From NCBI RefSeq assembly GCF_044377145.1, contig NZ_JBILJQ010000014.1:1-64000 (forward strand): 64,000 bases of DNA, in the 5' to 3' direction. This stretch comes from Aquimonas sp044377145. GTDB taxonomy: Bacteria; Pseudomonadota; Gammaproteobacteria; Xanthomonadales; Xanthomonadaceae. This document shows positions 45,202-54,267 of the stretch, piece after piece; the first letter of the stretch is position 1, and each line of letters starts with the position of its first letter. A model generated the notes under the pieces. That model searched no databases. It was not told where the DNA came from and saw nothing but the letters and a program-made list of their open reading frames with translations. Position numbers and translations under genes: made by a program.

Positions 45202-46473
45202 ATGGACGACATACCACTAAGCCTGCTGTTCACAGCCCTTGGCATCCTGCTGGTGTTTTCAGCGTTCTTTTCCGGCTCTGAGACCGCCTTGATGTCTATC
45301 AACCGCTACCGGTTGATCCACCTGGCACGCGAAGGCAGCCGTGGCGCGCGATTGGCTCAGAAGCTGCTTGAGCAGCCGGAGCGACTGATCGGGCTGATTT
45401 TGTTGGGCAACAATTTCGTCAATATCTCCGCTTCGGCCATTGCCACCATCGCCTCGGTTCGGATCGGTGGTGAGGCTGGCGTAGTGGTCGGCACGGCCGT
45501 CCTGACCGTGGTGGTGCTGATCTTCTCCGAAGTCGCACCCAAGACCCTTGCGGCGCTCAATCCAGAGCGTGTCGCGCTGCCCGCTTCCTACATCCTGTGG
45601 CCGATGCTCCGGGTCAGCCTGCCTGTGGTCTGGGCAGTCAATCGTCTAGTGGCGGGCGTGCTGTGGCTGGCTGGCCACCGCGAACCGCCGGGTGACGCGC
45701 ACGCTTTGTCGGCGCCCGAGTTGCGCACCCTGCTGCAGGAAGGCGGTCGGATGATCCCCGAGAAGCATCGGCAGATGCTGCTCAACATCCTGGCGCTGGA
45801 AGAGGCCAAGGTCGAAGACATCATGGTTCCGCGCAACGAGATCGAGGGCATCGATCTCGAAGCCGACGCCGCCGAGCTGCGCGAGCTTCTGGCCACGTTT
45901 CCGTTCAGTCGCGCACCGGTCTATCGCGGCAGCATCGACCAAGTGGTCGGCATTCTGCACCTGCGAAATCTGTTGTGCGCCGCGCCTGAAGTATTGATCG
46001 ACCACGCTTTTATCGAAGCGCGAGTACGCAAGCCTTACTTCGTGCCGGAAGGCACGCCGCTGACCAAGCAGATGCTGGAGTTCCAGCGGATGAAGCGGCG
46101 CGTCGGCTTGGTGGTCGACGAATACGGCGACATCGTCGGCCTGGTCACCCTGCCCGATATTCTCGAAGAGATCGTCGGCGATTTCGTCAGCGCGCCCGGC
46201 CAGAACACCCGCCGCATCCAGCACAACGCCGACGGCAGCCTGTTGATCGACGGCCGCACTCCACTGCACAACATCAATCGACATCTCGGCTGGGACCTGC
46301 CCACCGATGAGTTCAGCACCTTGAATGGTCTGATCGTCGGTCGACTGGAAGCCCTGCCGGTCACTGGTGCCGAGGTCGAGATCGAAGGCCTGCGGATGCG
46401 CATCGAGGCCATCGGCGACAACGTGGTTCGTCAGGTACGGGTGCTGACGCCGACCGAACCAGTGCAGGACTGA
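45202..46473 (+). CDS. HlyC/CorC-family (CNNM) transporter-like protein
   Basis: A 423-residue membrane protein of the CNNM/CorB type, linked to magnesium efflux. Residues about 1-180 form the CNNM membrane domain with SGSETALMSINRYRL and ILLGNNFVNISASAIAT. Two CBS domains follow (VEDIMVPRNEIEGID and VGLVVDEYGDIVGLVTLPDILEEIVGD). The CorC_HlyC domain closes the protein (GTEFSTLNGL-like DEFSTLNGLIVGRLEALP). It is divergent from radA and ends in a strong terminator. Confidence 0.92.
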   Translation: MDDIPLSLLFTALGILLVFSAFFSGSETALMSINRYRLIHLAREGSRGARLAQKLLEQPERLIGLILLGNNFVNISASAIATIASVRIGGEAGVVVGTAVLTVVVLIFSEVAPKTLAALNPERVALPASYILWPMLRVSLPVVWAVNRLVAGVLWLAGHREPPGDAHALSAPELRTLLQEGGRMIPEKHRQMLLNILALEEAKVEDIMVPRNEIEGIDLEADAAELRELLATFPFSRAPVYRGSIDQVVGILHLRNLLCAAPEVLIDHAFIEARVRKPYFVPEGTPLTKQMLEFQRMKRRVGLVVDEYGDIVGLVTLPDILEEIVGDFVSAPGQNTRRIQHNADGSLLIDGRTPLHNINRHLGWDLPTDEFSTLNGLIVGRLEALPVTGAEVEIEGLRMRIEAIGDNVVRQVRVLTPTEPVQD

Positions 46474-46478
46474 AAAGA

Positions 46479-46519
46479 CAACGGGTTGCAGCCAAAGGCG
46501 CGCAACCCGTTGATTTTCT
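46479..46519. terminator. bidirectional intrinsic terminator
   Basis: An 11-bp stem CAACGGGTTGC/GCAACCCGTTG with a 12-base loop. On the plus side ATTTTCTT follows, and on the minus side GTCTTTTCA follows. It would end the CorC-type gene on the plus strand and tRNA-Thr on the minus strand. Confidence 0.85.
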
Positions 46520-46595
46520 TGGTGCCGGAAACAGGAGTCGAACCTGCGACCTACGCATTACGAATGCGCCGCTCTACCAACTGAGCTATTCCGGC
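46520..46595 (-). tRNA. tRNA-Thr (anticodon CGT)
   Basis: A 76-base cloverleaf with encoded CCA. Acceptor GCCGGAA, D-arm AGCTCAGTTGGTAGAGC, anticodon loop TTCGTAA (CGT at the anticodon position), and T-arm GCAGGTTCGACTCCTGT. It lies 63 bases downstream of ispH on the same strand. Confidence 0.97.
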
Positions 46596-46658
46596 GAATA
46601 GCCGCCAAGTTTAGGCGCGACAGCGGACGCGGTCAATCCAAGCGCGTCCGCCCACCAG

Positions 46659-47609
46659 CTACACCACGAGCGTGACGCGCAGTTCCTTGGGCAAGGCGAA
46701 GATGACGTTCTCCGGCTCGCCTTCAAGTTCGCGAACGCCCTCGGCGCCAAGCTCACGCAGGCGCTGCAGCACGCCCTGCACCAACAACTCAGGCGCAGAA
46801 GCACCGGCGGTTACGCCTATACGCGTCCGCCCCGCCAGCCACGGCGGGTCAATGTCATCCGCGCCGTCAATCAGGAACGCCTGTACGCCCTGTTTCTCGG
46901 CCAGCTCCCGCAGCCGGTTCGAGTTGGAACTGTTGACCGAGCCGACCACCAGCAGCAGATCGCATTCCGCAGCCAAGCGGCGCACCGCGTCCTGCCGGTT
47001 CTGGGTGGCGTAGCAGATATCGTCTTTGCGCGGGCCCTGGATGGCCGGGAAACGCTGGCGCAGCGCCTCGATCACGCTGCGGGTGTCGTCCACCGACAGC
47101 GTCGTCTGGGTGGTGTAGGCCAAGTGCGCGGGCTGGCTGACCTCGGTCCGCGCGACATCATCAACCGATTCGACCAGGTAGATGCGGCCGGTGCCTCCCT
47201 GCGCGTCCCATTGGCCCATCGTGCCCTCGACCTCCGGATGGCCGGCGTGCCCGATCAACACCACGTCGCGGCCGGCGCGACAGTGCTGGGCCACCTCCAT
47301 ATGCACCTTGGTGACCAGCGGGCAGGTCGCATCGAACACCTTCAGCGCGCGCCGTGAGGCTTCCGCACGGACGGCCTGGGAAACGCCGTGCGCGCTGAAG
47401 ATCACGGTGGCGCCATCCGGCACCTGGTCGAGCTCGTCGACGAAGACTGCTCCGCGCGCGCGAAGGTCCTCCACCACATAGCGGTTGTGCACCACTTCGT
47501 GGCGCACGTAAATCGGCGCGCCGAAGGTCTCCAGGGCGCGCTTGACGATTTCAATGGCGCGATCGACGCCGGCGCAGAAGCCGCGCGGGTTGGCTAGCAA
47601 GATATCCAT
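46659..47609 (-). CDS. ispH: 4-hydroxy-3-methylbut-2-enyl diphosphate reductase IspH
   Basis: A 316-residue iron-sulphur enzyme, the last step of the MEP isoprenoid pathway, which makes IPP and DMAPP. The cluster cysteines are in NPRGFCAGVDRA (Cys12), FDATCPLVTKVH and DDICYATQNRQ. Active-site histidines appear in RHEVVHN and FSAHGVS. SVNSSNSNRL is the family's substrate loop. Start and length are normal. tRNA-Thr follows on the same strand. Confidence 0.98.
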   Translation of the reverse strand: MDILLANPRGFCAGVDRAIEIVKRALETFGAPIYVRHEVVHNRYVVEDLRARGAVFVDELDQVPDGATVIFSAHGVSQAVRAEASRRALKVFDATCPLVTKVHMEVAQHCRAGRDVVLIGHAGHPEVEGTMGQWDAQGGTGRIYLVESVDDVARTEVSQPAHLAYTTQTTLSVDDTRSVIEALRQRFPAIQGPRKDDICYATQNRQDAVRRLAAECDLLLVVGSVNSSNSNRLRELAEKQGVQAFLIDGADDIDPPWLAGRTRIGVTAGASAPELLVQGVLQRLRELGAEGVRELEGEPENVIFALPKELRVTLVV

Positions 47610-47867
47610 CGCGCAAGTTTAGCCCGGGTGCGGCTCAGACCGAAGTCCGCGGCTGCTGCGCGGTGGTCACTTCGCTGCAGCGCGCCATGCATTACTGAAT
47701 CGTTCAGGTATAAACGCCATGCGGTGGCGTAGGGAGGAGCGCGACGAACTGGCAGCCCGGCGGACTTCGGGGGCGACGCTGCTGGCGAGTGGTTCGCCCC
47801 GATTCGCTGCTGATCACACCGGGCGCGATCCTCGCCCCGGCACTCGCACACCCTGGGGAGGGACCAG

Positions 47868-49805
47868 ATGAAACTCACGCCTTTGGCGCTGTTCACAGCG
47901 TCGTTTTTTTTGCTGACTGCCACCGCCGCACACGCTGAGCTCGGCGCCAAGCAATTGGCTGGCCCGGCCGAGGAGATCGCGCAGATGCGCGCACCCGATG
48001 CGGCAGCCGGCGCCATCCATTCGAAGTCGGCGCTGATCCCGATCGAGCTGTCGATGAACAAGGCCGGGCGTCTGGCCTGGTCCGGCAGCTTGCCTGTCGA
48101 GCAGCCGAACCTGCAGGTCCTGCTGTTGGCCGACAGCGGCCACGGCTGGGACTTCTCGCTGCGCAATCCAGCCGGTGGCCTCAACAAAGCTGGCAACCTG
48201 GCTTCGAAAATCGAGCGCGGCGAGTTCGGCATGGAATCGACCCGCTTCCCGTCCGAGCTGTACAGCTTCGACGGGCTGGCCAAAGGTGCCTGGACCGCCG
48301 AAGTGCGCGCGGAAGGCACCGCACCGCGGCGCGGCTTCCTGCTGATCGAGGGTGACCCGGCAACCGAACTGACCTCGTACCCCGCACACCTGAAGTTTCA
48401 CTCGCAGGGCCAGATCGCATTGACTGCGCAGCTCAGCGCCGGCCGCGATGGCAGGGTCGTGCTGGGACACGCCGCAGGCAGCATCGACGAGGCGAAGATC
48501 ACGGTCAGCCGCGCCGACGGCCGGGTTGAATCGGTCGCGATGTTCGACGATGGCCTGCACGCCGATGGCGCCGCAGGTGACGGCATCTTCGGCGGTCTGT
48601 TCGCCGCGGGCGAAGCGGGGCTGGTGAACGCGCAAGTGGTGGTGAAGGGCCGCAATGCCGATGGCGTCGCGCTGATGCGCACCGCCGAACATCTGATCCC
48701 GGTAGTCGATGCCGATCTCCAGCTCGGCGCACGCGCAGACGGCGTGGCTGCCAAGAGTGGCGGCGACAGCCGGGTATCCATCGAGCTCGCCGTGCAGACA
48801 CCCAAGAGCAACCAGCACTACCGCGCCGTCGGTGAGGTCTGGGGCCGCGACGCCACAGGCGCGCCGGTGGCGATCGCCTGGATCGGCGGCATGGTCCAGC
48901 CCGAAGCGGGCCGGATCAGCCTCGGCTTCGACGAGCGCTGGGTGATCAAGTCCGGTGCCAGCGGCCCGTTCGAACTGCGCAATCTGCGCCTTGAAGACCC
49001 CGACCATTTCGTGACCGTGGCCGAGGCGAAATCGATACCGCTCAACCTGCCCGCACTGCGCAGCAAGGCCAGCGCAGGCGAGATCGTGATCGATGAGCTG
49101 ATGACCATGGGCCCGCGCCCGACCGAGTCGGTGCAGGCCAAGGGCGTTGGCAGCCGTCTGCTGCTGGTGCACGGCTACTGCTCTGGCGGCGTCTGGCCGG
49201 CCGGCCAGTTCAGCAATGCCTCGACCTTCCTGGACGCCAACCAGAACCGCACCCACGACCAGTTCGCCCAGCGCATCCGCGACTTCGGCGCGACCTGGAA
49301 CTCGTTCGGAACCGTGTCGCACAGCCAGGGCGGCGCCGCCTCGCTGCATCTGTACGCGTTCTACTGGAGCGGTCTCGACAACGCCGTCGGCGCGCGCCGC
49401 ATGCAGTCGGTCGGCACGCCCTACCAGGGCACCAACCTGTCCGGCGTACTGGCCGCCCTCGGCGGCATCTTCGGGGTCGGCTGCGGCAGCAACAGCAACA
49501 TGACCTACAGCGGCGCGGCGAGCTGGCTGGCGGGCGTACCCAACTCGGCGCGCGGACAGGCGAACTACTACACCACCGCCTTCCGCAGCACCAACTGGTG
49601 GACCAACGACTACTGCAACTTCGCCTCCGATCTGGTCCTGAGTGACCCCGAAGACGGCACCGTGGAGCGCACCTATGGCCAGCTGCCCGGCGGTATCAAC
49701 CGCGGCCACGTCACGGGCCAGTGCCACACGGCTGGCATGCGTGACCCAGCGCAGTACAGCGATAGCGGCCGCAACTCGGTGATGAACAGCAACGCCGCGC
49801 GCTGA
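47868..49805 (+). CDS. large secreted alpha/beta-hydrolase with choice-of-anchor-X-like N-terminal region
   Basis: A 645-residue exported protein with a signal peptide ending ATAAHA-EL. The N-terminal 400 residues include DDGLHADGAAGDGIFGGLFAAGE, the calcium-like loop of choice-of-anchor X proteins. The C-terminal part is an alpha/beta hydrolase: LLLVHGYCSGGVWP as oxyanion strand, nucleophile Ser486 in VSHSQGGAA, and VGTPYQGTNLSG, as in lipases and triacylglycerol hydrolases. Proteins of this layout in relatives are sometimes labelled conditioned medium factor (from memory). It probably acts on an extracellular ester. A strong terminator follows. Confidence 0.8.
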   Translation: MKLTPLALFTASFFLLTATAAHAELGAKQLAGPAEEIAQMRAPDAAAGAIHSKSALIPIELSMNKAGRLAWSGSLPVEQPNLQVLLLADSGHGWDFSLRNPAGGLNKAGNLASKIERGEFGMESTRFPSELYSFDGLAKGAWTAEVRAEGTAPRRGFLLIEGDPATELTSYPAHLKFHSQGQIALTAQLSAGRDGRVVLGHAAGSIDEAKITVSRADGRVESVAMFDDGLHADGAAGDGIFGGLFAAGEAGLVNAQVVVKGRNADGVALMRTAEHLIPVVDADLQLGARADGVAAKSGGDSRVSIELAVQTPKSNQHYRAVGEVWGRDATGAPVAIAWIGGMVQPEAGRISLGFDERWVIKSGASGPFELRNLRLEDPDHFVTVAEAKSIPLNLPALRSKASAGEIVIDELMTMGPRPTESVQAKGVGSRLLLVHGYCSGGVWPAGQFSNASTFLDANQNRTHDQFAQRIRDFGATWNSFGTVSHSQGGAASLHLYAFYWSGLDNAVGARRMQSVGTPYQGTNLSGVLAALGGIFGVGCGSNSNMTYSGAASWLAGVPNSARGQANYYTTAFRSTNWWTNDYCNFASDLVLSDPEDGTVERTYGQLPGGINRGHVTGQCHTAGMRDPAQYSDSGRNSVMNSNAAR

Positions 49806-49826
49806 CGAGCGTCGGCAGTCCGGGTG

Positions 49827-49859
49827 CAAGGCCCGCACGCTGCGGGCCTTGTTCTTTCT
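49827..49859 (+). terminator. intrinsic terminator after the secreted hydrolase
   Basis: An 11-bp stem CAAGGCCCGCA/TGCGGGCCTTG with a 3-base loop, followed by TTCTTTCT. Confidence 0.85.
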
Positions 49860-49953
49860 GCAGTCTGTTTGGGGCAGCCCACGGCGGACCGCTTGATTGC
49901 CAAAGCCAATTGTCAGTATCTTCGCCATCGATACCAGCTATTGGAATCCAGCA

Positions 49954-50913
49954 ATGAATCTGCGTGACCTCCGCTATCTGGTTGCCTTGGCCGAGCTGCG
50001 CCACTTCCGGCGCGCGGCCGATGCGTGTTTCGTCAGCCAACCGACGTTGTCCACCCAAATCCGCAAGATCGAGGATGAGCTCGGCGTGACCTTGGTCGAA
50101 CGCGCGCCGCGCAAGGTGATGCTGACCCCGGCAGGCGTCGAGATCGCCCAGCGCGCGCGGGTGGTACTGGACGAGATCGAGCAGATCCGCGCCATCGCGC
50201 GGCGCAGCGTCGACCCGGAAGCGGGCTCTTTGCGTCTAGGTATTTTTCCGACCCTGGCGCCGTATCTGCTTCCCCATGTGGTGCCCCTGCTACGCCAGCG
50301 CTTTCCGCGGATGGAGCTGCTGCTGATCGAGGAGAAGACCGAACTGCTGTTGCAGCAGCTGCAGGCCGGCCGCATCGACGCGGCGGTGCTGGCGCTGCCG
50401 CTGCACGAAGACCAGCTGCATACGGAACTCCTGTTCGAGGAACCCTTCGTGCTGGCAGTACCGAGCGGGCATCCGCTGGCCAATGCAGAACGACTGAGCC
50501 TGAACGATATCGCCACCGAGCGCCTACTGCTGCTCGATGAAGGTCATTGCCTGCGTGACCAGGCGCTGGATGTCTGCCATTTGGCCGGAGCCAGCGAGAA
50601 GGATGGCTTCAGAGCCACCAGCCTTGAGACCCTGCGCCAGATGGTTTCTGCAGGTGTTGGCATCACCTTGCTGCCGCTGCTGGCGGTGCAGCCGCCGGTG
50701 CCGCGTTCGGATAGCCTGCGCCTGCTCGCTTTCACCGATTCGCGCCCCAGCCGGCAGATCGCCCTGGTCTGGCGCAAGTCGGCAGCCAACAGCGATTTTC
50801 TCGGCACGGTCGCCGAAGTGTTGCGCAGCCTGCCGCCTGAACTGCTGGAGCCACCGCGCGAAGGTGCCACCAAACCGCGCGGCAGCAATCTCCGGCGCCG
50901 CAAGCCCGGCTGA
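49954..50913 (+). CDS. oxyR: hydrogen peroxide sensor OxyR (LysR family)
   Basis: A 319-residue LysR-type regulator. The N-terminal helix-turn-helix is MNLRDLRYLVALAELRHFRRAADACFVSQPTLSTQIRKIE. The redox-active pair sits exactly at the Escherichia coli positions, Cys199 and Cys208, in LLDEGHCLRDQALDVC. Oxidation by peroxide forms the disulphide and switches on defence genes. The start is MNLRDLRY. No catalase or ahpC lies adjacent. The second MITE copy begins 15 bases after its stop. Confidence 0.96.
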   Translation: MNLRDLRYLVALAELRHFRRAADACFVSQPTLSTQIRKIEDELGVTLVERAPRKVMLTPAGVEIAQRARVVLDEIEQIRAIARRSVDPEAGSLRLGIFPTLAPYLLPHVVPLLRQRFPRMELLLIEEKTELLLQQLQAGRIDAAVLALPLHEDQLHTELLFEEPFVLAVPSGHPLANAERLSLNDIATERLLLLDEGHCLRDQALDVCHLAGASEKDGFRATSLETLRQMVSAGVGITLLPLLAVQPPVPRSDSLRLLAFTDSRPSRQIALVWRKSAANSDFLGTVAEVLRSLPPELLEPPREGATKPRGSNLRRRKPG

Positions 50914-50928
50914 AAGCCGCCGCAGGGC

Positions 50929-51097
50929 CTAGCAGCCTGTCGGGCTTTGGGGGCCGAGGCGAAAAGTCGCCTGCGCGAGGACAGTTTTTCGACGATTTGC
51001 AGGCCAATAGTGGGTGTTATTGGCCAAGAATCGGCGGAAAAATGGACCGCGCAGGCGGATTTGCAGCCCGGCCATCCAAAGCCCGACAGGCTGCTAG
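50929..51097. mobile_element. MITE-like element, copy 2
   Basis: A 169-bp element with the same terminal inverted repeats (CTAGCAGCCTGTCGGGC at the left) and similar interior as the copy at 5032-5200; in this copy the termini are a perfect match. CTAG stands at both ends. It lies between the stops of oxyR and atl. The interior has diverged at a number of positions, so the two copies are not recent duplicates of each other. Confidence 0.8.
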
Positions 51098-51104
51098 GCC
51101 ACGC

Positions 51105-51452
51105 TCACCGCGCCGGAGGTGCCCATAGCTGGCTGTCCAGATCATCGCTCCGCGGCGACCGCTGCACGCGCAATCCATCGACCTTCAGACCCTCGGCGCG
51201 CAGCCTGCGAGCCTGTTCAAGTGCGGCCCTGGAGCCGGGTTCGAACGCGATCCGCCCGTCCGAACGCAGCACCCGATGCCAAGGCAGATCCGGCTCGGCC
51301 GCCTCAGTCAGCACGCGCGCCACGAATCGAGCGTGTCGCGGCAAACCGGCCGCCCTCGCCACTTCGGCGTAGCCACGCACTTCGCCGTGGGCGATCGAAC
51401 GCACTACCACGAGGATGGACTGGCGTTTCGGATCGGTCGAGCTGGTGGACAT
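51105..51452 (-). CDS. atl: alkyltransferase-like protein (ATL, MGMT family)
   Basis: A 115-residue protein with the DNA-binding fold of O6-methylguanine transferase. The active-site motif PCHRV is replaced by PWHRV (Trp58), so it cannot transfer alkyl groups. It would bind O6-alkylguanine and flag it for nucleotide excision repair. The helix-turn-helix part GEVRGYAEVARAAGLPRHARFVARVL and RSDGRIAF match the family. Its stop lies eight bases from the MITE. Confidence 0.9.
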   Translation of the reverse strand: MSTSSTDPKRQSILVVVRSIAHGEVRGYAEVARAAGLPRHARFVARVLTEAAEPDLPWHRVLRSDGRIAFEPGSRAALEQARRLRAEGLKVDGLRVQRSPRSDDLDSQLWAPPAR

Positions 51453-51524
51453 CGTTGGCGCAAGAGTCTGGAAGCGGCGGTCAGGCTGGTAGCATAGGCC
51501 GCTCCTTCACGCACTGCGAAAATC

Positions 51525-51932
51525 ATGCAGAACTTCGAACAGGTCCGCGCACACGTTGCCCCCAACTACACGGTCAGCCGCAGCGAGCCCTATCTGATCG
51601 GGATCGAGCTCACCCTGAACAACGGCGCCCGTCATCAGGGTCTGTTTTTGACCGAGCTTGAAGACGAGGACGGCCGCAAGTTTCTGCGCGTCAGCACTGC
51701 ACTCGCCCCCACCACCGGGCTGGATGCGAAGCGCGCCCTGGCTTTCAACTGGGAGCAGCGCGTCGGCTATCTCGCTATGTCGGAACTCGATGGCCTGACC
51801 TACCTGCAGCTGTGCGAAAACCGCCCGCTGGAAGGCCTGAGCGCGGCGGAGATCGATCGCCTGATCCTGGAAATCGGTGGCTTGGGCGACCGTATGGAGC
51901 GCGCACTGTCCGCCGGCGGCGATCTGTTCTGA
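51525..51932 (+). CDS. conserved protein of unknown function, possible chaperone-like fold
   Basis: A 135-residue acidic cytoplasmic protein. The pattern PYLIGIELTLNNGARHQGLFLTELEDEDGRKFLRVSTALAP suggests the mixed fold of YbjN / type III secretion chaperone-like proteins. I do not recognise a specific family. It is transcribed divergently from atl and ends close to the convergent phoU. Confidence 0.65.
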   Translation: MQNFEQVRAHVAPNYTVSRSEPYLIGIELTLNNGARHQGLFLTELEDEDGRKFLRVSTALAPTTGLDAKRALAFNWEQRVGYLAMSELDGLTYLQLCENRPLEGLSAAEIDRLILEIGGLGDRMERALSAGGDLF

Positions 51933-52001
51933 TCAGGGCACCCGAGCTATGACCGGGCCTGCCTCCGGCCACAACGGAGGCTCCAGGCCTCACCGACCCA
52001 C

Positions 52002-52724
52002 TCAGTGCTGCCGCAGATCGGTCGCCGCTTCCTCGCGCGCTTTCGGATGCCGCACGTCGCGGCCTTCAACCATATAGAACACATAGCCCGCGATGTTCTT
52101 GGCGTGGTCGCCGATGCGCTCCAGCGACTTCAATGCGTACAGCGCCTGCACGCCTGGCGCCACCGCGGAAGGGCTGGCCGCCATCAGGGTGGTGAGCTGG
52201 TCGATGCTGGACTTGTAGACCGCATCCAGGCGCTCATCCTCGCTGCGGGTCCGATCCGCCTGCTGCAGATCCAGCCGCACCAGCGCATTCAGCGCCCCGC
52301 GCAGCATCGCTGCGGAGATTTTCGACATGCCGGTGATTTCGGTGATCATCGGCACCTCGACACTGTCTTCCGCCGACTCCATCAGTGCGATCGCAATCCG
52401 CGCCAGCTTCTTGGATTCGTCGCCGATCCGCTCCAGGTCATTGACCGACTTCGACAGGGTGAGGATGGCACGCAGGTCGACGCCCTGCGGTGCGCGGTTG
52501 CCGATCAGCACCGCGATATCGGCATCGGCCTGCAACTCGTAACGGTCGATCTGGCGGTCCCCGGCCACCACCTGCTCGGCCAGCCGGGCATCTCGGTGCT
52601 GCAGCGCATGGATGCCGCAGCGCAATTGCTCCTCCACTGCGCCGCCCATGCGGATCACCAGATCTCGCAGAGCCGCCAGCTCAGCGCCGAGTGCCTTGTT
52701 TGCTTCGCCCGCGCGTTCAGCCAT
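52002..52724 (-). CDS. phoU: phosphate-signalling protein PhoU
   Basis: A 240-residue, all-helical protein with two PhoU repeats. The metal-binding motifs are SVNDLERIGDESKKLARIA in the first repeat and SLERIGDHAKNIAGYVFYMVEGRDVRH in the second. PhoU links the Pst transporter to the PhoR kinase and shuts the regulon off at high phosphate. Unusually, no pst or phoB/phoR genes are adjacent; the partners must lie elsewhere. Confidence 0.95.
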   Translation of the reverse strand: MAERAGEANKALGAELAALRDLVIRMGGAVEEQLRCGIHALQHRDARLAEQVVAGDRQIDRYELQADADIAVLIGNRAPQGVDLRAILTLSKSVNDLERIGDESKKLARIAIALMESAEDSVEVPMITEITGMSKISAAMLRGALNALVRLDLQQADRTRSEDERLDAVYKSSIDQLTTLMAASPSAVAPGVQALYALKSLERIGDHAKNIAGYVFYMVEGRDVRHPKAREEAATDLRQH

Positions 52725-52896
52725 TGCAGATCCACTCCAGCATGTTGCGGTCGACACGCGTCAACCGCCGCGCGTGCCCGAGTGTATCGCCGGCGAGCGA
52801 TGCGGGTGGCTCGCACCGGGCGCCAGTGTATTTTTTCTGACCGCCACACCGCCACGAATCAGTGCGCATAAAGCGCGGCTGCGTCAGGCTAGCGGC

Positions 52897-53505
52897 ATGC
52901 ACGACTCCAAAGCCCCCAGTACCAGCCAGATTCTGCGCGATCTGGCCGCCTTGCCCGACCCCATTCAACCTCGCGTCGAAGACTTGCTTGCCGCCTTCGG
53001 ACGACGCGCGTTCGGCGCGCTGCTGCTGCTGGCGACCATGCCATCGTTCATCCCCCTGCCGTTCGGGGTGGGCGCGATCAGCGGGCCGCTGGTGTCGCTG
53101 GTCGGCCTGCAGATGTTGCTGTGCCTGCGCCAGCCCTGGCTGCCGCGACGCCTACGCGAGAAAGTGGTTCCAAAAGCGCGCTTGGTCGGCTTCAACACAC
53201 GCTTGGGCGGGCTTCTGGCGCGGATCGAGCGACTGTGTCGGCCACGCCTGAACGGACTGTCCACACGGGTAACATCGATCGCCTTCACCGGCGCGCAACT
53301 GGTTCTGCTGGGCCTGCTGCTGGCGCTGCCCATCCCGCTCACCAACTATCCGTTCGGCCTGCTGCTGGTGCTGTACGCGCTGGCCCTGATCGAACGCGAT
53401 GGCATCTTGCTGCTGATCGCCTGGGTGCTGGGGATCGGCACGATTACCGCATCGGCGCTGCTGTCTAGCGAGGTGATCGGACTGCTGCAGCGGCTGTGGG
53501 TCTGA
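52897..53505 (+). CDS. exoD: ExoD-family membrane protein
   Basis: A 202-residue protein matching the ExoD (exopolysaccharide synthesis) family: FGRRAFGALLLLATMPSFIPLPFGVGAISGPLVSLVGLQMLL, then a second hydrophobic block ALPIPLTNYPFGLLLVLYALALIERDGILLLIAW. About four membrane helices. Rhizobium exoD affects exopolysaccharide and alkali tolerance; the biochemical role is unknown. It is divergent from phoU. Confidence 0.85.
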   Translation: MHDSKAPSTSQILRDLAALPDPIQPRVEDLLAAFGRRAFGALLLLATMPSFIPLPFGVGAISGPLVSLVGLQMLLCLRQPWLPRRLREKVVPKARLVGFNTRLGGLLARIERLCRPRLNGLSTRVTSIAFTGAQLVLLGLLLALPIPLTNYPFGLLLVLYALALIERDGILLLIAWVLGIGTITASALLSSEVIGLLQRLWV

Positions 53506-53688
53506 GCGACGCGCGACTGCGATCGCAGACACTAAACACGGACATCCGATCTCGCGGCGACGGGGCATCGAATCGTGCTGGCCGTTACGCTTTGCGCAAC
53601 GCATGTTTCGCGCGAGATCAACTGCTCAGCGTTCGGAACGCCACCGCAGGGCAGGTTCCTCAGTTGGCAGGCGACGCTGTCGCCACGC

Positions 53689-53937
53689 TCAGAAGCTCAA
53701 AGGACTGCGCCTGGGCTGCGCCCCCACGGCAGGCTCAAGCGTTTCGAGCACAGCCTGAAGGTGAGTCTTGGCCTTGTGAGCCGGACGCAGTGCAGCCAGC
53801 TTCGACTGCCACAGCTCAGCGCGCTGGGTCTGCAGATAGACCGCACGCATTTCGCGCAGATGCGCGCCAGACGTCTCGTACGCACGCGGCTTGAGCTCGG
53901 CGATCAGCCCTTCGACGCGTTTCCAATACAGCTCCAT
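53689..53937 (-). CDS. small protein of unknown function (orphan trio, third gene)
   Basis: An 82-residue basic protein. The start at MELYWKRVEGLIAELKPRAY is chosen because the preceding frame overlaps the upstream gene with no other good start. The body is helical (TSGAHLREMRAVYLQTQRAELWQSKLAAL) and ends in a disordered tail. No family is recognised. Its first 34 bases overlap the end of the next upstream gene, a sign of coupled translation. Confidence 0.5.
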   Translation of the reverse strand: MELYWKRVEGLIAELKPRAYETSGAHLREMRAVYLQTQRAELWQSKLAALRPAHKAKTHLQAVLETLEPAVGAQPRRSPLSF

Positions 53938-54236
53938 GGCGATTCCGGATGGGACCCGCTGAGTGTCCGGGCCAGCGTCTCCTGAACGCTGTGGCGGTTC
54001 TGGATGTCGACGCCAGAGCGCTGATAATCGGACGGGCTCAAGCTGCTGTGCGGCAACGTGGCCATCACCACGTCCATGCATTCGCCCAGCTCGTAGGCGC
54101 TGTGGTCATCGTCATGGGAGCTTTCAAGCTGGCGGACGCCTTCGCGCAACAGCTCATCGCCCAACTCCAGCACGGCATCGCCGGCACCGCGCGCCAAAAG
54201 CGTCTGCAGCAGAATCTGCACTTCCGGGTAACCCAC
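53904..54236 (-). CDS. small protein of unknown function (orphan trio, second gene)
   Basis: A 110-residue protein. The first two thirds look helical and acidic (VQILLQTLLARGAGDAVLELGDELLREGV, then HDDDHSAYELGECMDVVMATL); the rest looks loose. It has no recognised domain, membrane helix or signal peptide. It starts 31 bases after the first gene of the trio and overlaps the third. Confidence 0.5.
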   Translation of the reverse strand: MGYPEVQILLQTLLARGAGDAVLELGDELLREGVRQLESSHDDDHSAYELGECMDVVMATLPHSSLSPSDYQRSGVDIQNRHSVQETLARTLSGSHPESPWSCIGNASKG

Positions 54237-54267
54237 CTGGGGCGCCCGCCCGCGCGGCCGTGAACTG

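Noticed and set aside
47814..49928. A 704-codon minus-strand open frame opposite the secreted hydrolase.
   Set aside because: It mirrors the codon pattern of the plus-strand gene, which has a signal peptide, hydrolase motifs and a terminator; the antisense frame has none.
49900..49953. OxyR autoregulatory site (ATAG/CTAT repeats) before oxyR.
   Set aside because: Only isolated GATA and CTAT tetramers are present; the four-part spacing is not met.
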